Origin: Dacryopinax spathularia
Taxonomy: Eukaryota > Basidiomycota > Dacrymycetes > Dacrymycetales > Dacrymycetaceae
NCBI GenBank assembly: GCA_037974965.1
Contig: JBBPFI010000001.1
Span: 1,612,001 to 1,676,000 of the forward strand
Direction of reading: 5' to 3'
Length of the DNA stretch: 64,000 bases
Shown in pieces: positions 22,309 through 34,191 of the stretch. The stretch's first letter is position 1, and the number at the start of each line of letters is the position of its first letter. The position numbers and the translations under genes are program-made. Below the pieces are notes generated by a model. The model had not been told where the DNA came from and did no database searches. It saw nothing but the letters and a program-made list of their open reading frames with translations.

Positions 22309-25300
22309 ATGAGCGACTTCCAGCGGCATTTGCGATCTCTGATTGGGCAACCTGCTGCGCCAGAAGATGTGCGAGATGACGTAGAAAGCATCTTGCGCGA
22401 GCTTGAGGAATGGGAAAGGTCCGCCTATGTTCCTGAACATTTTGGTTTAGTAACTTACACTCGATGCAGAATAGTAGGAAGCCCACGTATGCTGCATCCT
22501 GAGATTTGGATGATGTTCGGCTGAATGTCCCTGCAGCTACGGTCAACGATGACGAACCCGACTTTGACGAAGACCCAGCACCATCCGTTCTCGATCTTTG
22601 GAATGCCGTCAGTGAAGATGCGGGCACTGCTGAGACACTCCACGCCGCAGACGACCCCGTTTTCAAGCTGAGGAGGTTAGTGGTTCATATCCGTTGGATG
22701 AATCTGGCTAAGCTGGTGCAGCAAGCCGAACTTGGTGCCTCTTCTACCAGTCCTGGCAGAAGCCCTGTTATCGCCAAAGTCCGATGATCAAGTGTCAGTT
22801 GAGGTTGCTGAGCTGCTGGGATTCGACGAGATGGAGCTTGTTACGCAGATTATGGCTCATCGGGCGGAAGTCGGACAACGCGTACGCAGGTGTATGCGCT
22901 AGTGGTGGTCTGTGCATTGACTCCGCATGTAGCTCACCGACTCGGCTGAATTGGGTGGAGCTGGTCATGACCTGCACGACTCCCACGATAGGCAGGCTTT
23001 GCGGAAGGGGAAGAAACATAGAATGAATGGTACGACCGAGGCCATAGGTGGGTCGTGTGAGGCGCCCCTTCTGCTTCTGGACTGAATTTTACCGCAGTAG
23101 GAGGACCCTTGCCATTCACCGAAGACTCCTCTCGAAAAGCCCGAGAAGCCGCCCTGCGAGATGCTGCCGGCCGTCCTGTGATCCCGAGCTTGCGTGCCGA
23201 AGACACAAACCCGCAATACCCGCATGTCTACTCATCAGGAGTGGGTGGTGCCCTGCTGTCCTCAAGCGGGCAGCGGTTTATGCTACCCCTCGGCACGACT
23301 CGCGAAGATACGGAAGAGGCAGAAGAAGTAATCATCCCGCCTGCAAAGCCGGTTCCGCCACGAATCGGAGAACGTCTCATTTCTGTTTCAGAGCTCGACA
23401 ATCTCGCCAGAGGCTCATTTCCTGGCTACAAATCGCTCAATCGTATCCAGTCTGTTGTATACCCTACCGCTTACGGCACTAATGAAAACATGCTTGTGTG
23501 TGGTATGTCCGTTGTTCTTTGAATGTTCATTCCCGGGCTGAAACCAGGGTTTTAGCACCGACTGGAGCTGTGAGTATGGCGACAGCCATCACAACATGTG
23601 CTGATGGTCGTTTGCCAGGGTAAAACCGATGTTGCGGTTCTGACAATATTGAGGGTCATATCACAATACCTTAACGGGGATGTTCAAACTCTGAGGCCCG
23701 CATTGATGGCTTCATCGATAAAGCGGGATGACTTCAAGATCATCTATGTGTAAATCCATGCTCTCCGGGTATGAACTCATATTCTGATGCCGTTTGTAGT
23801 GCGCCGATGAAAGCACTTGCTGCGGAAATCGTACGAAAGATCGGAAAGCGGCTGGCTTGGCTGAATGTAAAGGTCCGCGAGTTGACGGGTACGTCAGAGC
23901 GTTGGAAACGTGGCGAGTCCCGCTGAGAGATGCTGCCAGGTGACATGCAAATGACCCGAGCGGAGATCGCCGAGACTCAGATGATCGTAACCACACCCGA
24001 AAAGTGGGACGTCGTAACGCGTAAACCGACTGGAGAAGGGGAGCTGGCTTCGGTAGGATTTTCTTCTTCGCAGTCATTGACATTGTCTCATCAGCTGTAG
24101 AAAGTCCGCCTTCTGATTATCGACGAAGTTCACCTGCTTAACGAAGATCGCGGAGCGGTTATCGAGACCATCGTAGCCCGAACACTCCGCCAGGTTGAGT
24201 CAACTCAGTCACTAATTCGCATTGTTGGCCTCAGTGCGACATTGCCCAATTATGTGGATGTAGCCGATTTTCTGCGCGTCTCCCGCTATACAGGTCTTTT
24301 CTACTTCGACTCTTCGTTCCGCCCCGTACCGCTCGAGCAGCACTTCCTCGGAGTGAAAGGCAAGCCGAACAGTGCCCAATCAAAGAAGAACCTGGATGCT
24401 GTCGTGTTCAAGAAGGTGTCTGAACTGGTCAAAGAGGGTCATCAAGTAATGGTGTTTGTGCATGCGAGGAAGGAGACGGTTAAGAGCGCCGAAGCCATCC
24501 GAGAAGCTGCCCTGCTCGAAGGCAACCTGGACGACTTTGATACTTCAGATCATCCTCAGTACGATTCCTTTCGACGGGAAATCGGTACTTCTCGAAACAA
24601 GGAGATGAAGCAGCTCTTCGATCGTGGATTTGGTATTCATCACGCAGGCATGCTCCGAACGGACCGCAATATGATGGAGAAGATGTTTGAGGCTCGCGCC
24701 ATAAAGGTCAGGGAGTTTTCCACCTATGATTCTAATGAGAATCTACTAAATGAAGAGCAGGTGCTATGCTGTACGGCTACCCTGGCTTGGGGTGTCAACC
24801 TTCCTGCACATGCAGTCATCATCAAAGGAACACAAGTGTACGACAGCGGTAAAGGTTCATTCGTGGATTTGTCAGTCCTGGATGTGCTTCAGGTATGTGT
24901 ACTCGAAGTACGCACGGACCTCGTTCTAACAAGCATTCAGATCTTCGGTCGTGCTGGTCGTCCGGGCATGGAATCAAGCGGTGTGGGATATATCGCTACG
25001 ACACACGATAAGCTCGACCACTACTTGGATGCTATTACAGCTCAGGTATGTACCACCTCAAACTCACGAAGGCGTGTCTAATGGGAAATCCAGCATCCGA
25101 TCGAGTCCAAATTCATCGTCGGCATGATAGACTCCCTGAACGCCGAAATCTCTCTTGGGACCGTGTCCAATGTGACGGAGGCAGTACAGTGGGTGGGATA
25201 CACATATCTTTTCGTCCGGATGCGAAGAAACCCATTCGTTTATGGTGCGCCGCACAATGGCCAGCTTTCGAATCTTGTCTAACGCGGTCTAGGGATGTCG

Positions 25301-28177
25301 CATGAGGAGCCAGCCGAAGATCCACAATTGGGCAATCGTCGAAATCTCTTGGTAACTTCCGCAGCACGCAAATTGGCAGATGCTCGGATGATTCAATTCG
25401 ACGAGGCTACTGGCAATTTCAGCATAACCGACTTGGGACGAATTGCGGCCAAGTACTATATCCGCCATACCAGCATTGAAATCTTCAATAAGGAGTTCCG
25501 GCCTGTGATGTCTGAAGCCGATGTCTTGGCGATGCTGAGCATGAGTACCGAGGTACGCAGTCGCTGTGTAGGCAGGAGTGTGACTGACGTATGAGACAGT
25601 TCGACCAAATCCAAGTCAGGGAGAACGAAATACCTGAGCTCAAACACTTGATGGACGAGATCATACCTTGTCAAGTGAAGGTGCGGACACCTACCTCCAT
25701 CGCTTCGGCCACGCTCATTGGAAATTTGTAGGGAGGCACGGACACCAGTCAAGGCAAAGTCAACATTCTGCTGCAGGGGTATATTTCTCGCGCATACATC
25801 GAGGATTTTGCCTTGGTCTCGGATACTGCGTATGCAGCACAAGTAAGCGCGGATCACAAGTTCCTAAGTGTGGCGAAGACTGAATGCACTCTAGAATGGT
25901 GGGCGTATCATCCGTGCACTGCTGGAGATAGCAATCAGCAAAAAGTGGGCTGGAGCTTCTGCCGTGCTGATGTCCATGAGCAAAGCGGTAGAGCGACGGA
26001 TGTGGCCGTTCCAGCACCCACTTGCTCAATTCGAGCTATCGCAAGAACTAATCTACAATCTTCAGCAATGGGCTGACGAACTTCCGGTCTCTGACTTGGT
26101 CACTCAAACCGCTGCTGAGCTCGGTGCTCTCATTCACATGAATGAGCGACACGGCGCAGCTCTCCTCCGAGCAGCCCAACAACTTCCGACAGCTGCAGTT
26201 TCCTATGCGGTAAAGCCTCTCAGCTCTGACCTGCTTCGGATTGCAGTCACGGTAAAGAAGGCTTTCGAGTGGAGCACGAAGGTTCATGGTTCGACCGAAT
26301 TCTTCTGGCTGTGGGTAGAAGACCACGAAGGAGTTGACATCTTGCAATGGCACCATCTCCTGTTCCACCAAGGCACGGATGTCCTTGACGTTGATTTCAC
26401 GATTCCCGTCGTAGGAGGGAAGCTGCCCCCTTCGGTCTGCATACGCTTCATATCCGACAAGTGGCTTGGCGCTGAGCAGGAGATCCCGATTGACTTATCT
26501 GAGATCGTCTTACCCACTATCCTGGACGCCCATACCGAACTTCTGGATGTTCCGCTGCTGCCTGTTTCTGCCATACCGGACCAGACTCTGAGCCGGGCGT
26601 ACTCGCAACTCATCACGAACTTCAACGCCATACAGACGCAATGCTTCTGGCCAGTTTTACACACTCAGCATAACATCCTTCTGTGCGGCCCCACTGCTTG
26701 TGGCAAGTCTACAGTAGCGCACCTTGCTATTTGGTAAGCAATCGCAGAGTCCAACTCATTTGGGACCTGACTAACCCCATGCAGGCAAACATTGAAGAAC
26801 ACTCCAGGAGCAGATGTTGCCATCATCGCACCCGACCATACTGGCGCTCGGTACGCAGCTTTGGCGCTCAAGCCTTACGCTCGTATGACTGGCGCTCGAT
26901 TGACGAGGGTCGACTCTGTTGCCGACCTCTCTGACGGTGGAAAAGGAGGTATCCAGATCATCTCCGCTTCATTGCTCTCCACCCTTTTTTCGACATCATC
27001 ATTCGATCAGTGGATGAGACGTCTCAGCCTGGTCATACTCGAAGACTTGGACGCTTTGGATTCCTCATATGAACTATCGCTCGCAGACATCGTTCATGCC
27101 GCTCAAACTCAACGTATTCGCATCATAGGTACCAGCGCCTCGCTAAACGACCCCTCATCGCTCGCAGAATGGCTCAACGTATACCCACAATTCACGCACA
27201 GTTTCCTCCCCAGTGATCGAGATACCCCACTCGACATCACAACCCAGACATTCACGATACCCCATTCTGCCGCTCTGATGAAAGCGATGATCAAGCCTGC
27301 ATTCGCGGTCGCGAGGTCCATCCCACCAGGAGGGAACGCCATCCTTTTCGTTCCCTCCAGAGGGCAATGTTATTCCGTTGCCGCTGATCTGGTCAAACAA
27401 TGCGCGATCGAGTTCGATACGCAAGGTTTCCTAGGCTCGGGATTGACATCGGAAGACCTCCAACCTGTCCTCTCCCGGCTTCGGAATTCGAACCTTGCCG
27501 ACTCCCTCGCTCTAGGGATCGGGATCTACCACTATGGCCTGCCCCTCTCCGACAAAAGGCTCATTATGGGCCTCTACGCCGAAGGAACCGTCCGCGTGCT
27601 CGTCGTCCCACGCGAAACATGCTGGACGCTCCCCGTCCGCGCAAGTGGGGTGCTCGTCCTGGGCGCGCAATACCTCTATATCCGGGGAGATGGGGCAGAA
27701 CGACAAGTGCGCGACTACACAGTGCGCGAGCTGGTGAAGATGCAGGGCCTTGCAGTACAGCACGGGATCCCCGGCCGGGTGCACATAATGTGTCAGGCCG
27801 AGCAGCGAGACACGTATATGCGTTTCCTCGAACGTGGGCAGCCGCTCGAGTCCAGTCTGCTGGAAGAAGATGGGGAGGAGATGCTTGCGAGGTGGTTGGG
27901 GAGGAAGAGGGACGCTGGGCTCGTGAGGGGGAAACAGGATATGGTCGATGTCCTGTCATGGACGTTTTTGGCTAGGAGGCTAGGGAGGAATCCCTCCTAT
28001 TACGGTGCTAAGACGGGGGAGAGGGATGAGGTAATGTCAAGGTTGGTGGACAGGGTATGGAAGCGGTTGACGGAGCCGAAGCCTGCCCACCCTCCGCCTG
28101 CATCTGCGGAGGGTAGCAAGCCTGCCATTCCGGCTATGGCGGCGAAGGAGAAAGAGAGGAAGAAAGAGGCATCGTGA
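22309..28177 (+). CDS. SLH1: Slh1/ASCC3-type Ski2-like RNA helicase (ribosome-quality-control trigger complex)
   Basis: Large Ski2-like helicase of the Slh1/ASCC3 family, which splits collided ribosomes in the cytosol. It starts [20 protein letters not shown] at 22309. Cassette 1 has P-loop APTGAGKT (built from three exons, 23510-23625), [26 protein letters not shown] and [11 protein letters not shown], then a winged-helix region ending [20 protein letters not shown] and a full Sec63 unit (about 25,500-26,600). Cassette 2 has P-loop GPTACGKST but LEDLDAL at motif II and no Arg-finger-type motif VI. It ends with the winged helix ([19 protein letters not shown]) and a basic tail. A second Sec63 unit, usual in this family, is not present before the stop at 28177. 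Estimated length is about 1650 aa against ~1970 for yeast Slh1. Brr2 was considered; the motif wording and size fit Slh1 better. Confidence 0.86.
23556..23569 (+). other. 14 nt microexon of the helicase gene
   Basis: The frame of the P-loop is only restored if an exon of 14 bases, CACCGACTGGAGCT, is spliced between an intron ending TTTTAG at 23555 and one beginning GTGAGT at 23570. It supplies A-P-T-G-A of APTGAGKT; the flanking exons supply the preceding Cys and the GKT. Confidence 0.75.
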
Positions 28178-28410
28178 TCTTGTCTATCGTTAGGTGGTAT
28201 AATTGTACTAGAGTACAAAGGGTATAAAGCCTACCTCGCAGCTGTGCGAGTGGCAATACATCGAAGAGTCAAGAGTCCGCTTTCTCGTCCGTAGTTGGCA
28301 ACATTCGCCCGCATATATCACCCGTGCTCCCCTCTCATGTGAACCTCGAACCCTCAGCTTCGTATATGCGTCATCCCTTCTACCCCTTGTCGCCATAAAA
28401 GGTGGGCGGG
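28178..28410. other. convergent 3' intergenic region
   Basis: 233 bases between the stop of the helicase gene and the stop of the minus-strand membrane protein gene. No gene recognised. Confidence 0.4.
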
Positions 28411-29210
28411 TTATTCGCAGTAGGCAGGAGGCGCCTCCCCCGGCGTCCTTAGCCCGCCCGGCGAATAAGGCGGAAGAGTAGCAACACTCCCCGTCCTCCT
28501 GAGCCCCAGATCGCCCAATCTCAAATTCGGCCTTGCCCTCGCCGAGTGAGGGGCGCATACACCCCGCGCAGTTGAGGGGAACCGGCTTATGCGGGTAGTG
28601 GGCCCGAGAGGTGGAGCGAGATGGGGGATTCCAGCTCCTGCATGAGAGGTTAGATGGGAAGAGGGCAAGCGGGGGAGAGGCGGGGGGACGGACCTTTACG
28701 CAGGGATTTACGGGCGAGGTGCATCAACCCGAGCCCGAAAGCGAGGCAGATGCCGGCGAGGAGGCGTACGAACCCCGCCAGGGCCGAGCCCTCCCTCACT
28801 TGGGTCGCCTCGTCCAGGCAGTCAAGCCCGACCCAGCTCTTGGTGCAGTAGTAGCAGGCTGCTGCCACACACCAGGCCACCCGACCCACCACAGAAAAAA
28901 AGAACAGATGCACGACCCCCAATAAATAAGCCGGTAATCTCCCCACTCTCTTCCCGTGCGAATAGGTGGGCCCGTCCCACTCGACGACCATCATCAGTCC
29001 CCACGTCGCCGCCGCGTGCAGTGTCAGCCCCGTGACTGCGGCGACGGAGGGGGAGGAGGGCGAGAGGAGGAGGGCGATGAAGAGGGAGAGGAAGAGCGTG
29101 GAGGAGACTGAGGCGCGGGAGAGGTCTGTACGGGCGCCGAGGGTGTGCCGGAGGGTGCGGAGGAGGGAGTCGAGGAGGGTTGGAGGGGGGGAGAGGTGGG
29201 GGCGGAACAT
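28411..29210 (-). CDS. small polytopic membrane protein with PPxY tail, function unknown
   Basis: Two exons (28694-29210 and 28411-28637, minus strand) encode 247 aa starting MFRPHLSPPPTLLDSLLRTL. Hydrophobic segments at about residues 45-62 (STLFLSLFIALLL), 65-85 (VAAVTGLTLHAAATWGLMMV), 100-125 (LPAYLLGVVHLFFFSVVGRV), and 150-170 (LAGFVRLLAGICLAFGLGLM) suggest four membrane passes. The C-terminal ~75 residues are cytosolic-looking and Pro/Arg-rich, with an LPPY element and an almost terminal PPAY motif. PPxY motifs bind WW domains of Rsp5/Nedd4-type ubiquitin ligases or their adaptors, so ubiquitin-dependent sorting is a reasonable inference. I do not recognise the family. An in-frame upstream ATG at 29348 would add 46 low-complexity residues; I prefer 29210. 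Confidence 0.65.
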
Positions 29211-29559
29211 CTTGGTATGCAGTCGGTGAAAGAGCGAAAGGAGGAGGAGGGAGGATGCGGGTGCTCTTGTACAAGGAGGGGAGAGAGAGGAAGGAGGATG
29301 AGGGGAGTACAGTATGCGGCGACACAGAGGGGAATGCGGCGACGCCAAAATCCCTCAGAGTCAAAGGCGGTATATATCTTCTCCTCGCAGAAGCACACTC
29401 CTAATCCGGAAAGGGGACGAAAAGAAGCTCGATCAATATTCATCGCGTCGTCGTCAGGCTGGCATCGCTTGAAGCACTCACCACTTCTCCTATACACCGC
29501 TTCTCGCCGTCTAGTCGGGCAAGAAACAACTCTCCGAGACAAGTCCGGAGGGTCTTCAG
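29211..29559. other. upstream region of the small membrane protein gene
   Basis: Purine-rich (GAGGAGG) sequence on the plus strand, probably the leader and promoter of the minus-strand gene starting at 29210. No independent gene supported. Confidence 0.4.
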
Positions 29560-29864
29560 CTTCTACTTCTAGACTCTGCGGCGACCTTTACAACAAGCAC
29601 CACCTTCGCACACTCACGCGCCAGGTAGGAATGTGAATGTGCAGAGGTGTACAGAGGAAGATGGAAGATTTGGGAGGGCGATTGAGCTTGATACGCTTCC
29701 CTTCGAATGAATTCGGGAGAATTTGGGCGGCGGGAGAGGGTGAGACCGCCGGTTGGGGGCACGTGGGCGTCGGCTGCCGAGAAGGGGTGTGCTGGCGTTG
29801 TCTGATACGAGCTTGCTGGCCTCTTTGGTTTTCTACGCTTGCGAAGGGAAGGGAAATAAGGCAT
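29560..29864 (-). CDS. possible small basic protein gene (weak)
   Basis: A minus-strand ATG at 29864 in good context (ACACAATGCC) opens about 80 codons: MPYFPSLRKRRKPKRPASSY, then HPFSAADAHVPPTGGLTLSR and PEFIRREAYQ. The frame reaches a plausible GTGAGT donor near 29621 and, if spliced, ends shortly after. The composition (basic N terminus, Pro/Ser-rich centre) is not random-looking, but I know no family. It may equally be a chance frame; the lower boundary is approximate. Confidence 0.3.
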
Positions 29865-32607
29865 TGTGTACAGCTCTGAAGCTTTTATACTGATTGGTAC
29901 GAGGAGTGTAGGAATGACGTGCACTTGGGAGGCCGATTGTCGCAGTCCGATTGTCGAGTCCGCACCACATCCCGTCTCAGGCAAGGTCAGGCAACTTCCC
30001 GCGCCCACCCATAAGGCCCATCAAAACCCTGACGTCTTCTCCGCTCTTCCTCCATCCCTTTTCTTCCCGTCCCTCGGAGCATACCGCGCGGTCATGACAG
30101 ATAACAGAGTTGGAGCGATCTTGTTGACCTCTGTCTCGGACGGTCGTGGAGGGGTAAGAGAGGGACGATAGAGCGGAATTGAGGAGCTCCGATGTTGACC
30201 GATGGCGCTGCATGTACTGTTTGATCTCACCGAGTTATAATTCGCACTGGTGATGGAAGAGTAAGTCATAGGGACTGCCTGATGCGTATTTCCGCCGAAC
30301 GCAGAAGGACGGCCGATAATTTAAGTTTGGTCGCCCGATCAATCGACACGTGCTGGGGAGATGAAAGCTGCGTGGACTTTGCCTGCCGACTCACACGCTG
30401 GTATCATCACAGGGCTTCTAGCCGGAGAAGCGTGGCCTTATTATTAGGAACCCGCGAAGCTTACCGTCCTTTTGATGTGCTTCCCCGGCTCTTAGAATCC
30501 CGCGTAAGCTGCTCCGAAGCTAAGGATTATGTAACCGAACGAGGAAAATCTTTTGATTGAACGGAGCTTCGTGTGACTGATGGCAGGTACTCAGCGGGTT
30601 CCTGTCTTTTGGGCTGCACTGGATGACGCGGAGTGGGGCTGGGACGCACCGGTAATTTGGGCGGTGGGAGCTGAGCCAGGAGAGGAATCGCTCACCCAGA
30701 GGGTGAGATGATTGAGTGGTTTATTTATTCTTTGCCGTGAATGAAGTACTTTTGGACGACAATATCAACGTCGTCGCAAGAAAAAGGTGAAGGCTTGATC
30801 CAGGTACTGTAAGATTCCCACGAACCAAAAAACACCGTCCATGATCCATCAACCTTCCGCGCAGCACTAATGGCCGGCCATCAAATCCCATCAGTCCCGC
30901 CCGATCAGCGGATCCATCAATCGGCTCCTCCCTTCCCTCCTTCGCAACGTCATATATCACGGTGGAGGACCGTTTAATGCCCGATTCCGCTCTTCCGGTG
31001 AGATATTGCGTGTCCTATTTAGAGTGTCCCGTTCCGCGGCATGAAAAGGTCGAAACTGGGAGCTCAGAAGGGGCGGGTGGTACGTAATGAGCGGGAGACA
31101 AGCGGAGAGGCACCAGGGGTGGACCTGGTTGGCTTTGTGGGCCTTTCCAGGCCTCTCAAATAAACGGACTTCTGGGAATAAAGACAGCGAAAAGCGGAGA
31201 GTTACTCGGAGACGAGAAAGACGACGAGTTGTCCCACCGTGAGAAAGTTTGAATCTCTCTAACAAGGCTTCTTCAATGCAGGACTGCGATTTCAGCAAGT
31301 ACTCTGAGGACGGAAGAAAGACAGGACCGCTGAGGACTCATCTTGTCAACAATACAGTAACTTAACAGTAACTTGAGTAACCCACGGCCGCAGCATCGTC
31401 TTGCAATTCTCGAGACAGAGGTAGTCTGACGTACGTGCCTGTCACCGCCTATGTCACCTTGGGCCCAAACCAGCACATAGCCGGCTCATCGTCCCTCTGG
31501 CATAGAAGGGTCGACTAAGACGTCTCCTCTTTCCCTGACCAGCCCGGAGGGGTGGCAATCGTTTAACAAGAATGTGTTTACCGGCGATGGCCGAAGAAGA
31601 CGCGGAATCTTGATTCTTGCCGGTAACGAGCGAAGGGAAGAGCAGTTCGGACCGGCTCTCTGGGTGATTGGGAGCGTTGAGTCTTGATGTCGATCGTTAG
31701 GCTGGCAGTGTGAAGTCTGAACGCGAACTTGAGGCGACGCCGGAGGCTCGGAGCTGGTCGCTCGCCAGATTGGATAACTTGGAGCGGGAATATCATTGAG
31801 CTTACTTTTTGCCAGGGGTAGTTCTTTGCCCCTCGACAGTCACTGCATGATAATGCGCTTTTTGTAGCCTGAAGCCCCGCGTTTGCACCAGCGAGAAACT
31901 GAGTCGCCTCGTTCGATCAGAAGAGCTCCGAGCCATCGTCCGTACCAGTCGCCGAATCTGGGGGGCTCCTGCTCGGAGTTCACCGAGGTGGAGCCTATCT
32001 TTGGTAAACAGGTTTGCGGATGCCCTCTTTCTCGCAGGGACAGCGTCCAACATCTGGACATCTGGTTTCGAATACCCTTGTGGGAAAACAGGTGCATCAT
32101 CGAAACCAACATCCAAGGATTCATCGCGAGAACATCCCTGGGAAAACTATCAAATCATCAATCACCACGCTCCAATCTGAGATCCACCGATCCGAACTCA
32201 CAATCAACCTTGCACAGAATCGAGGAGAAGTATTAATAAGGTACTTCATACATCGCCTTGGAGCATCAACCGCTCAGACTCCACTTTCTCCACCATCGGA
32301 CAAGAGGTGTGCCCCTTAGGTCTTCCCCTGATCTGAGAAAGCCAGGAACGAGCAGCACAAGGAGCGAGGAGCAAACGATGGTTGAGCCAATATGGGAAGA
32401 ACAATGATACCAGGTACCACCGATACCAGTACATCCCTCTGACTTGATAGGGCCAGGAACGGAATACCAAGGACAGGTCAGGAACGGCCGATTGTTCAGC
32501 AATAAGGAAAGAGGAAGAAGGCAGTGGGTATCGCCGGAGAATGGATGCCGGGTCGTCGAGGCATACTGGCCTCACAAGCAGAGGGTAGCGCTTGGGAAAA
32601 CGCCGGC
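29865..32607. other. gene-poor region of about 2.7 kb
   Basis: No recognisable coding region. Several frames of 80-117 codons overlap one another on opposite strands (for example 31802-32236) without family motifs or consistent splice signals. Three copies of CAGGAACG lie between 32340 and 32490. A non-coding transcript or a fast-evolving gene cannot be excluded. Confidence 0.4.
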
Positions 32608-33846
32608 CTAGTCGCTAATGCGAAAGACGACCTTGCCCACTACGCCCTCATGCGCAAGCTCGAAGGCGTCTGCGGCCTGGTCGAGCGTGAACACTATGCC
32701 AAGTAAGAAGACTCTTCAGCTTGCTCTAGCATGAGAGAGCGCATATACATACCTTTAGCAATAAGCGGCTTCAGCCTCCCCTCCCCAGCCTCACGCGCCA
32801 CAGTCTCCAATTCCTCCCTCACATAAACCGTATTATGTGCCACCCACCTCACGCCCTCCCTCACCTTAGGTCTAAGCCACCATCCCGCAAAATCTAGGAT
32901 CCAGCGCCCATAGAACGGAAGCTGGACGCCCCAGTTGGCTTGAGCGAAAGCTGAGCCGGGTGAGGTGGTTATTTCGATTAGGGTCGTCTTGGCCGGGGAA
33001 GGGCGGAGGAGGGGCAGGGATTGGCCAGGGGAGCCGATCGTCGAGTAGACTAGGTCTAGTGAGCCGTGGGGGATGACCTTTGTTGGGTCTTGCGTTTTAT
33101 AGTCGATTACTGCACATACGTACGTTTAGTTCGGTAGTTGGGAAGGGACAGGAAGGGTAAGAGGAAATACCTTCGCAGTATGGGTAGAGGGACTTGCTCT
33201 GCTCTACTTTGCCGGTTGAGACGGAGGTGTAGATCTTCTCAAACTTGAAATGGTGGTGCAAGAGCTGGATGACCAGGTGGGCTACACCTCCTACTATACC
33301 CAGCATAGGAAATCAGTTTTCATCCAGCGGTTGAAGAAAAATGGACGGACATCCCCCAGTAACAAACGCCGCCTTCCTCTCCCCCTCATGCTTCAAAATC
33401 GGCTGGATAGCCGTCATCCCATTCGCAGGCAAACACGCCGCCTCCTCCCATCCCACACTCTCCGGTTTCCTCGCACACTGCCCAGCCGGAACGACCACAT
33501 ACTCCTGATACGTGCCCTTCTTCCCCAGCTGTACCGCTCCCAGCACCTCATCACCTTCCTTCCAGCCCTCCTGTGCTGCTTGCTGGCCGACGGCGGAGAC
33601 GACGCCGGCGAAGTCGAGCCCTAGGGTAGTGGGGATCGGGAATGTTGACCCGAAGATACGCAGGTAGCCGAGGAGGAAGCCGTATTCTGAGGGAGCTATG
33701 GAGGCGGTCTTTATGCGGATGAGGAGGTCTGAGGACTGGGGGTTGAGCGTGGGGAGAGGGACGGTCTGGAGGGTTATGGAGCGCGAGGGAGGGCCATAGG
33801 AAGTCTGGATCAGAGCGCGCATCGTTTCTGGCAAAGGGGCCATCAT
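32608..33846 (-). CDS. medium-chain zinc-less dehydrogenase/enoyl reductase (TOXD/quinone-oxidoreductase type)
   Basis: MDR-superfamily NAD(P)H oxidoreductase of the fungal TOXD-like trans-enoyl reductase/quinone reductase group. It starts at ATG 33846 (MMAPLPETMRALIQTSYGPP). The GroES-like domain follows: LRIFGSTFPIPTTLGLDFAG, GDEVLGAVQLGKKGTYQEYV. The Rossmann segment VTGG/LGGVAHLVIQLL is split by an intron near 33300-33355. The nucleotide-domain end is DLVYSTIG, and the C terminus is GIVFTLDQAADAFELAHEGV with KVVFRISD at the stop (32608). Four exons are inferred. No Cys quartet or catalytic zinc ligands are visible, so it is not a classical alcohol dehydrogenase. The substrate is unknown, and no polyketide synthase lies nearby. 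Confidence 0.8.
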
Positions 33847-34191
33847 GGGCAGCTGGTTGTTGACTTCTGCGCGTCCCAAGACACGGGATTAAGTAGTCAC
33901 CGGCATATAATATGTTCACATTGTCGCCTTGGACAACAAAGGACGTTGTTCGAGAAAGAGCAGCTGACGCGTCGATCAAAGAGCGGCATGAACGCGTCAT
34001 ATTCGCCAACTTCGGCACCTCACCATCCCTGACAATATACCAAGCCAACATTGAACAGGCATTCATTAGATTTTCAACCTTTCAACCCTCTATTTCTGCA
34101 TTTCCGTCTCCAGCACAGAAACCATCGCGAACCGTACTTACTGGCGGCAAGAGCCGCGAAAGGCCGCTGACGCGTCCGCTCCCCTCCTCGC
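33847..34191. other. intergenic region between two MDR dehydrogenase genes
   Basis: 345 bases; 3' flank of the upstream dehydrogenase and promoter of the downstream one (both minus strand). A minus-strand TATTATATGC near 33906 is a possible TATA element about 60 bases before ATG 33846. Confidence 0.4.

Noticed and set aside
27400-27975. 191 codon plus-strand frame inside the helicase gene
   Set aside because: Arg/Pro-rich alternative frame of a GC-rich exon; the frame continuing the winged-helix region is the real one.
31802-32236. Overlapping frames of about 94-117 codons on both strands
   Set aside because: Opposite-strand frames overlap each other with no recognised motif, no convincing start context and no splice pattern that extends them.
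33847-33879. Extension of the TOXD-type dehydrogenase to 33879
   Set aside because: The codon there is TTG; the tandem ATG codons at 33844-33846 and 33841-33843 are the first conventional starts.
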